64,000 nucleotides of DNA from Candidatus Gastranaerophilales bacterium (lineage in GTDB: Bacteria; Cyanobacteriota; Vampirovibrionia; Gastranaerophilales; Gastranaerophilaceae): NCBI GenBank assembly GCA_944323035.1, contig CALUQY010000005.1, forward strand, positions 1-64,000, read 5' to 3'. Shown here one piece after another: positions 57,536 to 64,000 of the stretch; position 1 is the stretch's first letter, and every line of letters begins with the position of its first letter. The notes beneath the pieces were generated by a model. The model saw only the letters and a program-made list of their open reading frames with translations, ran no database searches and had not been told where the DNA came from. The position numbers and the translations under genes are program-made.

Positions 57536-58503
57536 CATTTACGATGGCAGAAATATTACTGTCATTAACAATTATCGGTGTGGTTGCAGCGATAACGCTT
57601 CCGTCACTTACCGGAAACATAAACGAGCGCACCTGGAACACACAGCGCAAAGCTCTTTATGCAAGATTTTCGCAGGCCGTTGCTCTTATGCCTTCTCTAA
57701 ACGGTTTCGGTACACTGGAAGGCACTATTGGCAGCAGCGGCTCTCAATCAATTACAGAGGATAATGTTGCAGAAACTTTTGTGACTGCCGGTCTTTCTAA
57801 AGTTTTAAAAATAAATAATATTTGTGACAATGAACACTTGGCTGATTGTGGCATTCCTGAAAAAGTAACACCGCTATCGGGTACTGCAATATCATTTCCG
57901 GCGAAAATGTCGGAGTTAAACGAAAATAATATATCATTTACTCACCTTGCAGCCGCAGGAAGCAGTTATTCCACTATACAATTTGATAAACTGGATACCA
58001 AAGCTGCGGCTTTTGAAACGGCTAACGGTGAAAGTGTTGCTGTATTTTACAATCCGGTTTGTACTTCATCCATGGATGAATCAAATATGATTTTGATGCA
58101 GAATAAAATGTGTGCCAATTTTGTTTATGACTTGAACGGAACAAAGGGACCTAATACTTATGGCAAGGATGTCGGTGTAATAACGGTTTTTTACCCGACT
58201 GACAGTCTTGTAGTTTCGCCGCAGCCTTACCCGCAGGATGCAGCGTCCGGAACTTCAGCTTCTATTTCGGTATCAGGTGTTTGTAAAAATCTGGATTCTG
58301 AATACAGGCTGCCAACTAAAGAAGATTTAGCTTCACTGGTTATAAACAAAAATATAGTCGGAAACCTTAGTGCACCAAGGTATGTTTCAAGCTCGTTTAC
58401 CTCAAATGCGTCTAACATGTGGTATCTGCATGTTCCGACGATTGGCTGCTACCACATGGAATGGGGTGACGTAGATGTTTCTATCAGATGCGTTAAACGT
58501 TAG
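57361..58503 (+). CDS. Pilin-like protein with repeat hinge, locus D
   Basis: Open frame taken from GTG 57361; it extends back through the G-tract without a start of its own. Prepilin site QRCA/FTMAEILLSL at about 57535. The mature body carries NINERTWNTQRKALYARFSQ, NNICDNEHLADCG, FVYDLNGTKGPNTYGKD, SGVCKNLDSEYRLPTKED and the closing IRCVKR. Its C-terminal half is closest to locus B (TYGKDVGVITVFYPTDSLVV versus TFGKDIGVISVLYPTDSLVV). The natural leader is MRNRSVTNYA at 57284, out of frame by one. Its stop overlaps the convergent SDR gene by 11 bp. Confidence 0.74.
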   Translation: MSETGRARNWTMPPLRLERECKEHSAEQNDLLSFCERRNSATIDNRCVEFDRRENQRCAFTMAEILLSLTIIGVVAAITLPSLTGNINERTWNTQRKALYARFSQAVALMPSLNGFGTLEGTIGSSGSQSITEDNVAETFVTAGLSKVLKINNICDNEHLADCGIPEKVTPLSGTAISFPAKMSELNENNISFTHLAAAGSSYSTIQFDKLDTKAAAFETANGESVAVFYNPVCTSSMDESNMILMQNKMCANFVYDLNGTKGPNTYGKDVGVITVFYPTDSLVVSPQPYPQDAASGTSASISVSGVCKNLDSEYRLPTKEDLASLVINKNIVGNLSAPRYVSSSFTSNASNMWYLHVPTIGCYHMEWGDVDVSIRCVKR

Positions 58504-59305
58504 TTCGCTGCTTTAACTTGTATTTTATTAATTTATTCAATAATCCTTGCGGCAGGTGCGAAATAAGCTCTGCCGCTTTTGCATCCAATCCTACGGTGTA
58601 GCTTGGACGTGGGTTTCTGGCACTGTCTGCTTTGACAACAATTTGTACAACTTTTTCTGCCGGAAGCCCTTTTATCCCGTTTGCTCTGGCATTTTTTACC
58701 ATAAAGTTTATTTCGTTTTGGTAATCCTGACAGGTTGAAAACCCGTTTTCATTTTCTTTGATTGATTTTTCCCATAGAGGTGTTGCGATGACACCGGGTT
58801 TTATTGAGATAATTTTAATATTTTTCTTCATTTCAAGCCCCATAGCATTGAACATAATATCAAGCGCACGTTTTGAGGCCGAATACGGCGCGATAAAAGG
58901 GAAAATTCCAAAGCTCGACATGGAACTTATATTGATAATCCGCCCGCCTTCAAGAAGAGGCAGGAGCCTTTGCGAGAAGTCAATATGTGCAAATACATTA
59001 ACTTCGAACTGTCTGCGCAGTTCGCTAATCGGGAGATGTTCCATTGCACCTGCAACAACGCAGCCTGAAACATTAATCAGTGTATCTATACTGTCCGTTG
59101 TCGATTGGATAAATTTTGCCGCGGCTTCAATGGAGTCAGGTTTCATTGAGTCTATATAAAAAGGTATTACGCCCTCTGGAAGCAGTTTTAATTTATTTTC
59201 ATCCCTGTAGCCGGCGAAAACTTTATTACCTTTTGATATAAAGCATTCTGTTAACGCTTTGCCTATTCCGGAGGTGGCTCCGGTTATTACATAAGTCTTT
59301 TCCAT
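58493..59305 (-). CDS. Short-chain dehydrogenase/reductase
   Basis: 270 aa classical SDR: cofactor loop TGATSGIGKAL, NVSGC (NNAG-equivalent), active-site Ser and YSASKRAL (Tyr-x3-Lys), and KPGVIATPLW. Likely NADP(H)-dependent; substrate unknown, though the layout is like retinol/steroid-type or lipid-modifying SDRs. Cytoplasmic with a possible C-terminal membrane contact (LPQGLLNKLIKYKLK). Single gene. Confidence 0.88.
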   Translation of the reverse strand: MEKTYVITGATSGIGKALTECFISKGNKVFAGYRDENKLKLLPEGVIPFYIDSMKPDSIEAAAKFIQSTTDSIDTLINVSGCVVAGAMEHLPISELRRQFEVNVFAHIDFSQRLLPLLEGGRIINISSMSSFGIFPFIAPYSASKRALDIMFNAMGLEMKKNIKIISIKPGVIATPLWEKSIKENENGFSTCQDYQNEINFMVKNARANGIKGLPAEKVVQIVVKADSARNPRPSYTVGLDAKAAELISHLPQGLLNKLIKYKLKQRTNV

Positions 59306-59332
59306 ATTGCTCCTTGCCTGTACGATATAAGA

Positions 59333-59364
59333 AAAACGGGAATATCATTATTCCCGTTTAATTA
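59333..59364. terminator. Hairpin terminator of rubrerythrin
   Basis: AAACGGGAAT / ATTCCCGTTT arms around ATCATT, between the rubrerythrin and SDR genes on the minus strand. Confidence 0.75.
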
Positions 59365-59385
59365 TAGCACATAGAAAGGATAGAA

Positions 59386-59925
59386 TTAGTAATTTTCGCA
59401 GTGCTCCATAAAATACCCCTGCGGATGATCGCAAACAGGACATTTCTTAGGCGCCTGCTTAGTATGTGAAAGAAATCCGCATTTAGAGCATTCCCAGGTA
59501 ATTTCTTCACTTTTTTCAAACACTTCTTTATTTTCTATATCGTTAAGCAGTGATTGAAATCTTTTCTGGTGCATGCCTTCGATTTCAGCGACATGCTTAA
59601 AGTGCATTGCAATGTCGCGGAATCCCTCTTCCTCGGCTTCTTTGGCAAATGTCGGATACATTGTCAAATGTTCATAAGTTTCATTTTCAATGCAGTCTTT
59701 AAGGTTCGTAATTGTATCGGATATATCGCCGTCGTGCAGATATTCAAACCATATTTTACCGTGTTCTTTCTCGTTATCGGCGGTTTCTTCGTAAATCTTT
59801 GAAAGCTGTACATATCCGGCTTTTTTGGCTTCTTTTGCATAGAATGTGTATTTATTTCTTGCGTGCGATTCTCCTGTAAATGCTGAAAGCAGATTCTTCT
59901 CTGTTTTTGATCCGTGAAATTCCAT
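59386..59925 (-). CDS. rbr: Rubrerythrin
   Basis: 179 aa. Ferritin-like diiron domain with ESHARNKY, ETADNEKEHG, EAEEEGF and EIEGMHQKRF (ExxH-type ligands), then a rubredoxin-like C-terminus CSKCGF...CPVCDHPQGYF. It reduces hydrogen peroxide in anaerobes. Start at 59925: an AGGAGGATAAAA ribosome site lies directly upstream; a frame 13 codons longer runs across that site. Single gene with its own terminator. Confidence 0.95.
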   Translation of the reverse strand: MEFHGSKTEKNLLSAFTGESHARNKYTFYAKEAKKAGYVQLSKIYEETADNEKEHGKIWFEYLHDGDISDTITNLKDCIENETYEHLTMYPTFAKEAEEEGFRDIAMHFKHVAEIEGMHQKRFQSLLNDIENKEVFEKSEEITWECSKCGFLSHTKQAPKKCPVCDHPQGYFMEHCENY

Positions 59926-60035
59926 TTTTATCCTCCTTGTGATAAGAATTATAAAAACTTTCATGCTTTTTTACATAAGTAAGTACAATTAATTAAGGAA
60001 GGCAATTTTTTCCTCTTTGTTGTTTTAAATAATAT

Positions 60036-60314
60036 ATGACGGTAGTGTGTAATAATCCTGTAAATAGCCATATGAAAAATCCGGCGTTAAATGTCGGAAT
60101 CTTAAACGTGCCGAATTCTCATCCGAATGTAGTTTTATATTCGCCAACTCAGGCTGAGAGGGATTTCCAAAAAATGGATCTTGATATATACCAGAGCCGG
60201 AGTAAATATTCTTATCTTGATAACAAAAAAACGCCGAAATCTCTGTGGTATTTCCTTGGTATTGGCGGAAGTTTCGGGATTTATAAGCTGGTTAAATTTT
60301 TGTTGAAAAAATAG
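60036..60314 (+). CDS. Small protein with C-terminal membrane helix
   Basis: 92 aa, not recognised. The N-terminal 60 residues are polar, rich in Asn/Pro/Ser with one Cys (VVCNNPVNSH), followed by KSLWYFLGIGGSFGIYKLVKFLLKK, a likely single tail-anchoring helix with a basic end. The start ATG follows an AT-rich TTTAAATAAT box closely, as in the leaderless genes, and has no ribosome site. Its isolation makes it less certain. Confidence 0.5.
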   Translation: MTVVCNNPVNSHMKNPALNVGILNVPNSHPNVVLYSPTQAERDFQKMDLDIYQSRSKYSYLDNKKTPKSLWYFLGIGGSFGIYKLVKFLLKK

Positions 60315-60364
60315 TTTTTCATGCCCCATTTTTGTGATAGAGTATATACTATAAGAGTTAATAT

Positions 60365-60428
60365 TTTGGGAGCCGATGAATTTTGAGGTATGATTTTGTC
60401 GTACCCGGTTTTTATCGGCTTTTTTTTT
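60365..60428 (+). terminator. GAGCCGAT / ATCGGC hairpin with long T-run
   Basis: AGCCGAT (60371-60377) and ATCGGCT (60414-60420) followed by ten T. A promoter-like TATACTATAAG is at about 60345, so a small transcript of about 65 nt ending here is possible. Confidence 0.45.
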
Positions 60429-60430
60429 GT

Positions 60431-60607
60431 CCGAGAAAGACTCGCGCCCGGCTGAGTCGGAGCCATACTTGTATCAATCACTACCGAGAGCGTATGAACA
60501 AAAAGTGGCCACTCAGTGGCCGAGTCTTTTGAGTGGCGTATTAGAACGGCGTAGTCGCGGGTTGGCCTGCGTGAGCAGGGCAAGCAGGCGACGGAGAACT
60601 GCTTTAT
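60431..60607. repeat. Dispersed palindromic element, copy 2
   Basis: CCGAGAAAGACTCGCG at 60431-60446 and the GGGCAAGCAGGCGACGGAGA...CTGCTTTAT block at 60579-60607 match copy 1 (9976-10269); GAGTGGC-TATTAGA (60529-60545) also matches 10050-10065. The interior differs: CGGCTGAGTCGG and GGCCACTCAGTGGCC palindromes. Confidence 0.7.
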
Positions 60608-60648
60608 TCTATCCTCGGGAAAATGCTTTTTTACTCCTGCGGTTTCTC

Positions 60649-60677
60649 TTGAATATCTGTATATTATATGTTAAAAT
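60649..60677 (+). promoter_or_regulatory. Promoter TTGAAT-N17-TAAAAT of the RNA candidate
   Basis: -35 at 60649-60654, -10 at 60672-60677, spacer 17 bp. Predicted start near 60684. Confidence 0.55.
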
Positions 60678-60683
60678 ATTAGT

Positions 60684-60860
60684 GCTCAGTGCGGATGTTA
60701 ATTTTGTTCCTACATTATTTATAAACGGGAGAATTGACTCTGACGGGACTTGAAGTATACCCACCGATTGAAAAATCGCCAGTGGGAAACGGATTTTCCG
60801 AGGCGTTCACCCACCTGCGAGCCTAGCAGGTAACAAAATCGCGTCCGCTTTGGGCTTTTA
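60684..60860 (+). ncRNA. Structured small RNA candidate, about 175 nt
   Basis: No open frame. A closing stem joins GCGGATG...AATTTTGTT (60691-60708) with AACAAAATCGCGTCCGC (60832-60848). Inside: CCCAC-CGATT / AATCG-GTGGG (60760-60786), GGAAA / TTTCC (60784-60798) and ACCTGC / GCAGGT (60813-60831). Length, own promoter and long closing stem recall 6S RNA, but the branched interior does not fit it well; class uncertain. Confidence 0.5.
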
Positions 60861-60871
60861 TAGGGTATTGT

Positions 60872-61501
60872 GTGAGGTTTAACTTGGGATTAGCTGACAG
60901 ATTTAGTGATAATAGCTTTACCTTTAATGAAAAGGCGCAAACATCGCCTGTTGTTAGTCCGTTTGTTCTTGAACCGGAACCGGTGAGGGAAGTAAACAGG
61001 TTCAACCTGTTGAAAGACATGCTTTTTGAAAAAATCGTTACTGTTCCGTGCTGGTTTGAATACGATTCCAAAACCCAATACGACCTGATAATTAAATTTC
61101 TCCACTCAAAAAATATTAAAACTCCGGAAGTCTTTGCAAAAGTTCTCCAGCATTCAATTCTTGGTTTTGGTATTTTTGATGAGTACCTTTTAAAAAAGGG
61201 CGTGACCTCAATTTTTTATGAAGAAGGCGAACCGCTTCTTTATACTGAAAATAATAGAAATGTTGTGGATATAATTATTTTGCCTTATGCAAAAATTAAA
61301 CTTGCCGTACAAAATATAATCAATATGTCACAATCTTCTGAGAGAAACGGCGTTTTTGATTTTAGAATTGGCGATTTTTGGGTGCAGCTGCGTGCTGTGC
61401 CGCATTCAAGAATAAAACTTTCTATCTCAAAAATTACGGATGAATTTTTGACAAATGAAATTGAAAAAAGTAACCTTGCCCTTTTGTTATCGGATATTTA
61501 G
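60872..61501 (+). CDS. Protein resembling the N-terminal domain of CpaF-type ATPases
   Basis: 209 aa, GTG start. The segment [24 protein letters not shown], then IINMSQ...[29 protein letters not shown], follows the order of the N-domain of CpaF/VirB11-type secretion ATPases (target-DNA-like 'VTDI', 'dariL.dG.Rv', 'isIRKf'). The ATPase domain with Walker motifs is absent. It may be a degenerate or stand-alone regulatory subunit. It sits 2 bp before uvrB and is therefore in the same operon. Confidence 0.45.
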   Translation: MRFNLGLADRFSDNSFTFNEKAQTSPVVSPFVLEPEPVREVNRFNLLKDMLFEKIVTVPCWFEYDSKTQYDLIIKFLHSKNIKTPEVFAKVLQHSILGFGIFDEYLLKKGVTSIFYEEGEPLLYTENNRNVVDIIILPYAKIKLAVQNIINMSQSSERNGVFDFRIGDFWVQLRAVPHSRIKLSISKITDEFLTNEIEKSNLALLLSDI

Positions 61502-61503
61502 TC

Positions 61504-63498
61504 ATGAAAAAACTTTTTAAAATAAATTCTAAATATTCACCTGCCGGCGACCAGCCAAAAGCTATAAAAGAGCTTGTTGACGGGCTGAATGCCGGCATGG
61601 ATTCTCAGACACTGCTCGGTATTACGGGGTCGGGTAAAACTTTTACTATCGCAAATGTTATTGAAAAAATTCAAAAACCTACGCTTATCATTGCGCATAA
61701 TAAAACTCTTGCGGCACAGCTTTATAATGAATTTAAAGAACTTTTTCCTGATAACGCGGTTGAATATTTCATCAGTTATTATGATTATTACCAGCCGGAG
61801 GCTTATATCCCGCGGACTGATACTTATATTGAAAAATCGGCGTCGATTAATGAAGAAATCGACCGGCTCCGGCATAATGCGACTCGCAGCCTGTATGAGC
61901 GGGATGATGTTATAATTGTTGCTTCCGTAAGCTGCATTTACGGCTTGGGACTGCCTGAAAACTATTTCAAAGGCTCGGTGGAAATAAAAGCCGGTGACTG
62001 CATTGACCGCGATGATTTAATAAAACACCTTGTATCTATTCAGTATTCAAGAAACGATTTGGTGCTGGAACGCTCAACCTTCCGCGCGCGCGGTGATGTT
62101 GTCGAAATCATGCCGGCTTACGAAAAAGTTATTACGAGAATTCAGTTTTTCGGCGATGAAATCGAAAAAATTGTCAGAATTGATAATGTCACCGGTGAAA
62201 TTCTGGAAATTTGCGACAGCGTTGTAATTTATCCTGCCGTCCACTATCTTTCTTATGATGAGAATGTTGATGAAACAATTAAACTTATCAGAATGGAACT
62301 TAAAAACAGACTTGCGGAGCTGGAAAGCGAAAATAAACTCGTTGAAGCCCAACGACTTGAGCAGCGTGTGAAATACGATATGGAAATGATTAAAGAAATG
62401 GGTTACTGTTCTGGAATTGAAAACTATTCCCGTATAATAGAACGCCGTCCGCCGGGTTCTGCTCCTGCAACTCTGCTTGACTATTTTCAGGGCGATTTCT
62501 TAACCGTAGTTGATGAAAGCCACGTTACTCTTCCTCAATTAAAAGGTATGTCACATGGTGACGCCGCAAGAAAAGAGGTGCTTGTAAACTACGGATTCCG
62601 GCTCCCCTGTGCGAAAGACAACAGACCGCTTACTAATGATGAATTCTTTGCAAAAGTCGGCCAGAAAATTTATATTTCTGCGACACCCGGGGATTTTGAG
62701 AAATCAACTTCCGCGCAGTGCGTAGAACAAATTATCAGACCGACAGGGCTGGTTGACCCTAAAATTTCTATCCGTCCTATCGCAACGCAGATTAATGACC
62801 TTAAGGCTGAAATTATTAAGCGTGCGGAAAAAGATGAGCGCGTCCTGATTACGACATTGACTAAGCGAATGGCGGAAGATTTAACCGATTTCTTTATTCA
62901 GGAAGGAATTAGGGTCAGATACCTGCACAGTGAAATTCAATCTCTTGAACGCGTTGAAATTCTGCGTGATCTCAGATTGGGCGAGTTTGACGTTTTAATC
63001 GGTGTGAACCTTTTAAGAGAAGGACTTGATATTCCTGAAGTTTCGCTTGTTGCAATTATGGATGCAGATAAAGAAGGCTTCTTGCGCTCTGAAACCAGTT
63101 TAATTCAGACAATAGGGCGTGCCGCAAGAAACGCGTGCGGTGAAGTTATTATGTACGCTGATAAAATAACTGAGTCTATGCAAAAAGCGATTGATGAAAC
63201 GGAACGCCGCCGCGAAATCCAGCTTGCGCATAACAGAAAATACGGAATTGTTCCGCAAACTATCAAAAAACCTATTGAAAATAACCTTTTATCGCTGGTG
63301 GCAAGCTATCGTGACCTTGAAGATGTTGTTGCGGAAGAAATGGTTGAACTTGGTATTGACACAAAAGACTTGCCAAAACTCATTGATAAGCTCGAAAAAG
63401 ATATGCATAAAGCCGCTAAAGTTCTTGATTTTGAGCGCGCGGCAGAAATTCGTGACCAGTTGAAAAAGCTGCGCGAAATGGTTAAAACTAAGAAATAA
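61504..63498 (+). CDS. uvrB: Excinuclease ABC subunit B
   Basis: 664 aa. Walker [10 protein letters not shown], the beta-hairpin region [25 protein letters not shown]-like DESH ([15 protein letters not shown]), helicase motif [11 protein letters not shown] and a C-terminal UVR domain ([26 protein letters not shown]). Damage verification and strand separation in nucleotide excision repair. Overlaps the convergent kinase gene by 11 bp. Confidence 0.97.
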   Translation: MKKLFKINSKYSPAGDQPKAIKELVDGLNAGMDSQTLLGITGSGKTFTIANVIEKIQKPTLIIAHNKTLAAQLYNEFKELFPDNAVEYFISYYDYYQPEAYIPRTDTYIEKSASINEEIDRLRHNATRSLYERDDVIIVASVSCIYGLGLPENYFKGSVEIKAGDCIDRDDLIKHLVSIQYSRNDLVLERSTFRARGDVVEIMPAYEKVITRIQFFGDEIEKIVRIDNVTGEILEICDSVVIYPAVHYLSYDENVDETIKLIRMELKNRLAELESENKLVEAQRLEQRVKYDMEMIKEMGYCSGIENYSRIIERRPPGSAPATLLDYFQGDFLTVVDESHVTLPQLKGMSHGDAARKEVLVNYGFRLPCAKDNRPLTNDEFFAKVGQKIYISATPGDFEKSTSAQCVEQIIRPTGLVDPKISIRPIATQINDLKAEIIKRAEKDERVLITTLTKRMAEDLTDFFIQEGIRVRYLHSEIQSLERVEILRDLRLGEFDVLIGVNLLREGLDIPEVSLVAIMDADKEGFLRSETSLIQTIGRAARNACGEVIMYADKITESMQKAIDETERRREIQLAHNRKYGIVPQTIKKPIENNLLSLVASYRDLEDVVAEEMVELGIDTKDLPKLIDKLEKDMHKAAKVLDFERAAEIRDQLKKLREMVKTKK

Positions 63499-64000
63499 CT
63501 ATTCTGAATAAAGCCCCTTTATTTTCTTCGCTTTCAAGTTCTAGCTTCCAGCCGTGCAGGCCGCAGAACTTCTTAACTATCGCAAGCCCCAGTCCTGTAG
63601 AGCTTTCTTTTATCTTATTATTTGCCGCCTGTGTGAATTCTTTAAATATACGTTTCTGGCTTTTTTTAGGAATGCCAATTCCATAATCCTTCACTTCTAT
63701 TATTTTCTTTTTGTCACTAATAAGTGAAAAAAGTTCTATTCTGTCACCAATAAGTGAAAATTTGATTGCGTTTGATAACAAATTTATTAGAGTTTGCGAT
63801 GCTTTTCGATAATCACCTTTTATTTTAAAATTCTCTATTGATTTGACAAGAGTTAAATCTTTTTTCTTCAAAAGCGGCGCAATTGTGTTTGATACCTCAA
63901 AAAATAATCCCTCCACATCAAATTCTGAAATACTAAGTGTACTGATTCCGGAATTAATCTTTGAAAAGTCCAGAATATCATTAATCATATTTAAAAGGTT
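63488..64000 (-). CDS. Sensor histidine kinase, C-terminal part (5' end outside window)
   Basis: The visible part starts in the second HisKA helix ([18 protein letters not shown]) and holds an HATPase domain: N-box [13 protein letters not shown]1 [13 protein letters not shown]2 [13 protein letters not shown]. The H-box and sensor domains lie beyond position 64000. It is convergent with uvrB. It looks like a hybrid-type kinase, but this cannot be decided here. Confidence 0.85.
   Translation of the reverse strand, partial: NLLNMINDILDFSKINSGISTLSISEFDVEGLFFEVSNTIAPLLKKKDLTLVKSIENFKIKGDYRKASQTLINLLSNAIKFSLIGDRIELFSLISDKKKIIEVKDYGIGIPKKSQKRIFKEFTQAANNKIKESSTGLGLAIVKKFCGLHGWKLELESEENKGALFRIVIS

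Overview
The window is about 64 kb of AT-rich, gene-dense bacterial chromosome. It carries housekeeping genes on both strands and at least six copies or remnants of a pilin-like gene. The best fit is a non-photosynthetic cyanobacterial relative (Vampirovibrionia / Gastranaerophilales, 'Melainabacteria'). The reasons are an LdpA-type iron-sulfur protein otherwise typical of Cyanobacteria, LL-diaminopimelate aminotransferase, rubrerythrin and serine dehydratase suggesting anaerobic life, no photosynthesis gene, and a run of pilin-like proteins with an FTMAE leader-cleavage motif. The assignment is inference from families, not from a marker phylogeny.

Layout. 1-6175: end of a pilin gene, dciA, nrnA, a BrkB-type membrane protein, a class-A beta-lactamase-fold hydrolase, an ldpA-like gene and ribF. 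6176-10300: an orphan pilin leader with a G-tract, then folE2-rpiB-rsfS, a PilZ protein and a PLP enzyme whose tail is repeat DNA. 10300-18700: two HTH proteins, pth, a pilin relic, then slt, a small gene, hisS, pncC and three uncharacterised genes. 18819-23333: membrane pyrophosphatase, a DUF3800 gene and tRNA-Lys(CUU) flanked by tRNA fragments. 23334-37164: L,D-transpeptidase, a PTP-like phosphatase, a TPR/glycosyltransferase protein, sdaAB, rnpA-rpmH, proC, gshB, ribD, nagZ, thrS. 37165-41685: a His-rich leader peptide and three uncharacterised genes. 41684-58503: ileS, a glutamate/dicarboxylate symporter, ruvB, dapL, proS and a kinase/regulator pair, with four full pilin loci between them. 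58493-64000: an SDR enzyme, rubrerythrin, a structured RNA candidate, a CpaF-like fragment, uvrB and the end of a histidine kinase.

The most unusual feature is the pilin family. Each full locus has a TTGAC(A) promoter with a 17-bp spacer, usually a long hairpin-forming leader, a good ribosome site, and an ATG with about ten codons of a prepilin leader. A run of 8-14 G follows, then 190-770 bp of palindromic repeat DNA, and only then the cleavage motif AFTMAE and the mature pilin. In two loci the repeat DNA is fully open in the pilin frame but one G out of step with the leader ATG, which looks like a phase-variable switch. Other unexpected signals are a promoter box lying exactly 6 nt before the ATG at nine or more genes (leaderless mRNA), a 17-residue peptide with seven histidines overlapping a 19-bp hairpin, and several dispersed palindromic elements that have entered coding and tRNA sequence.
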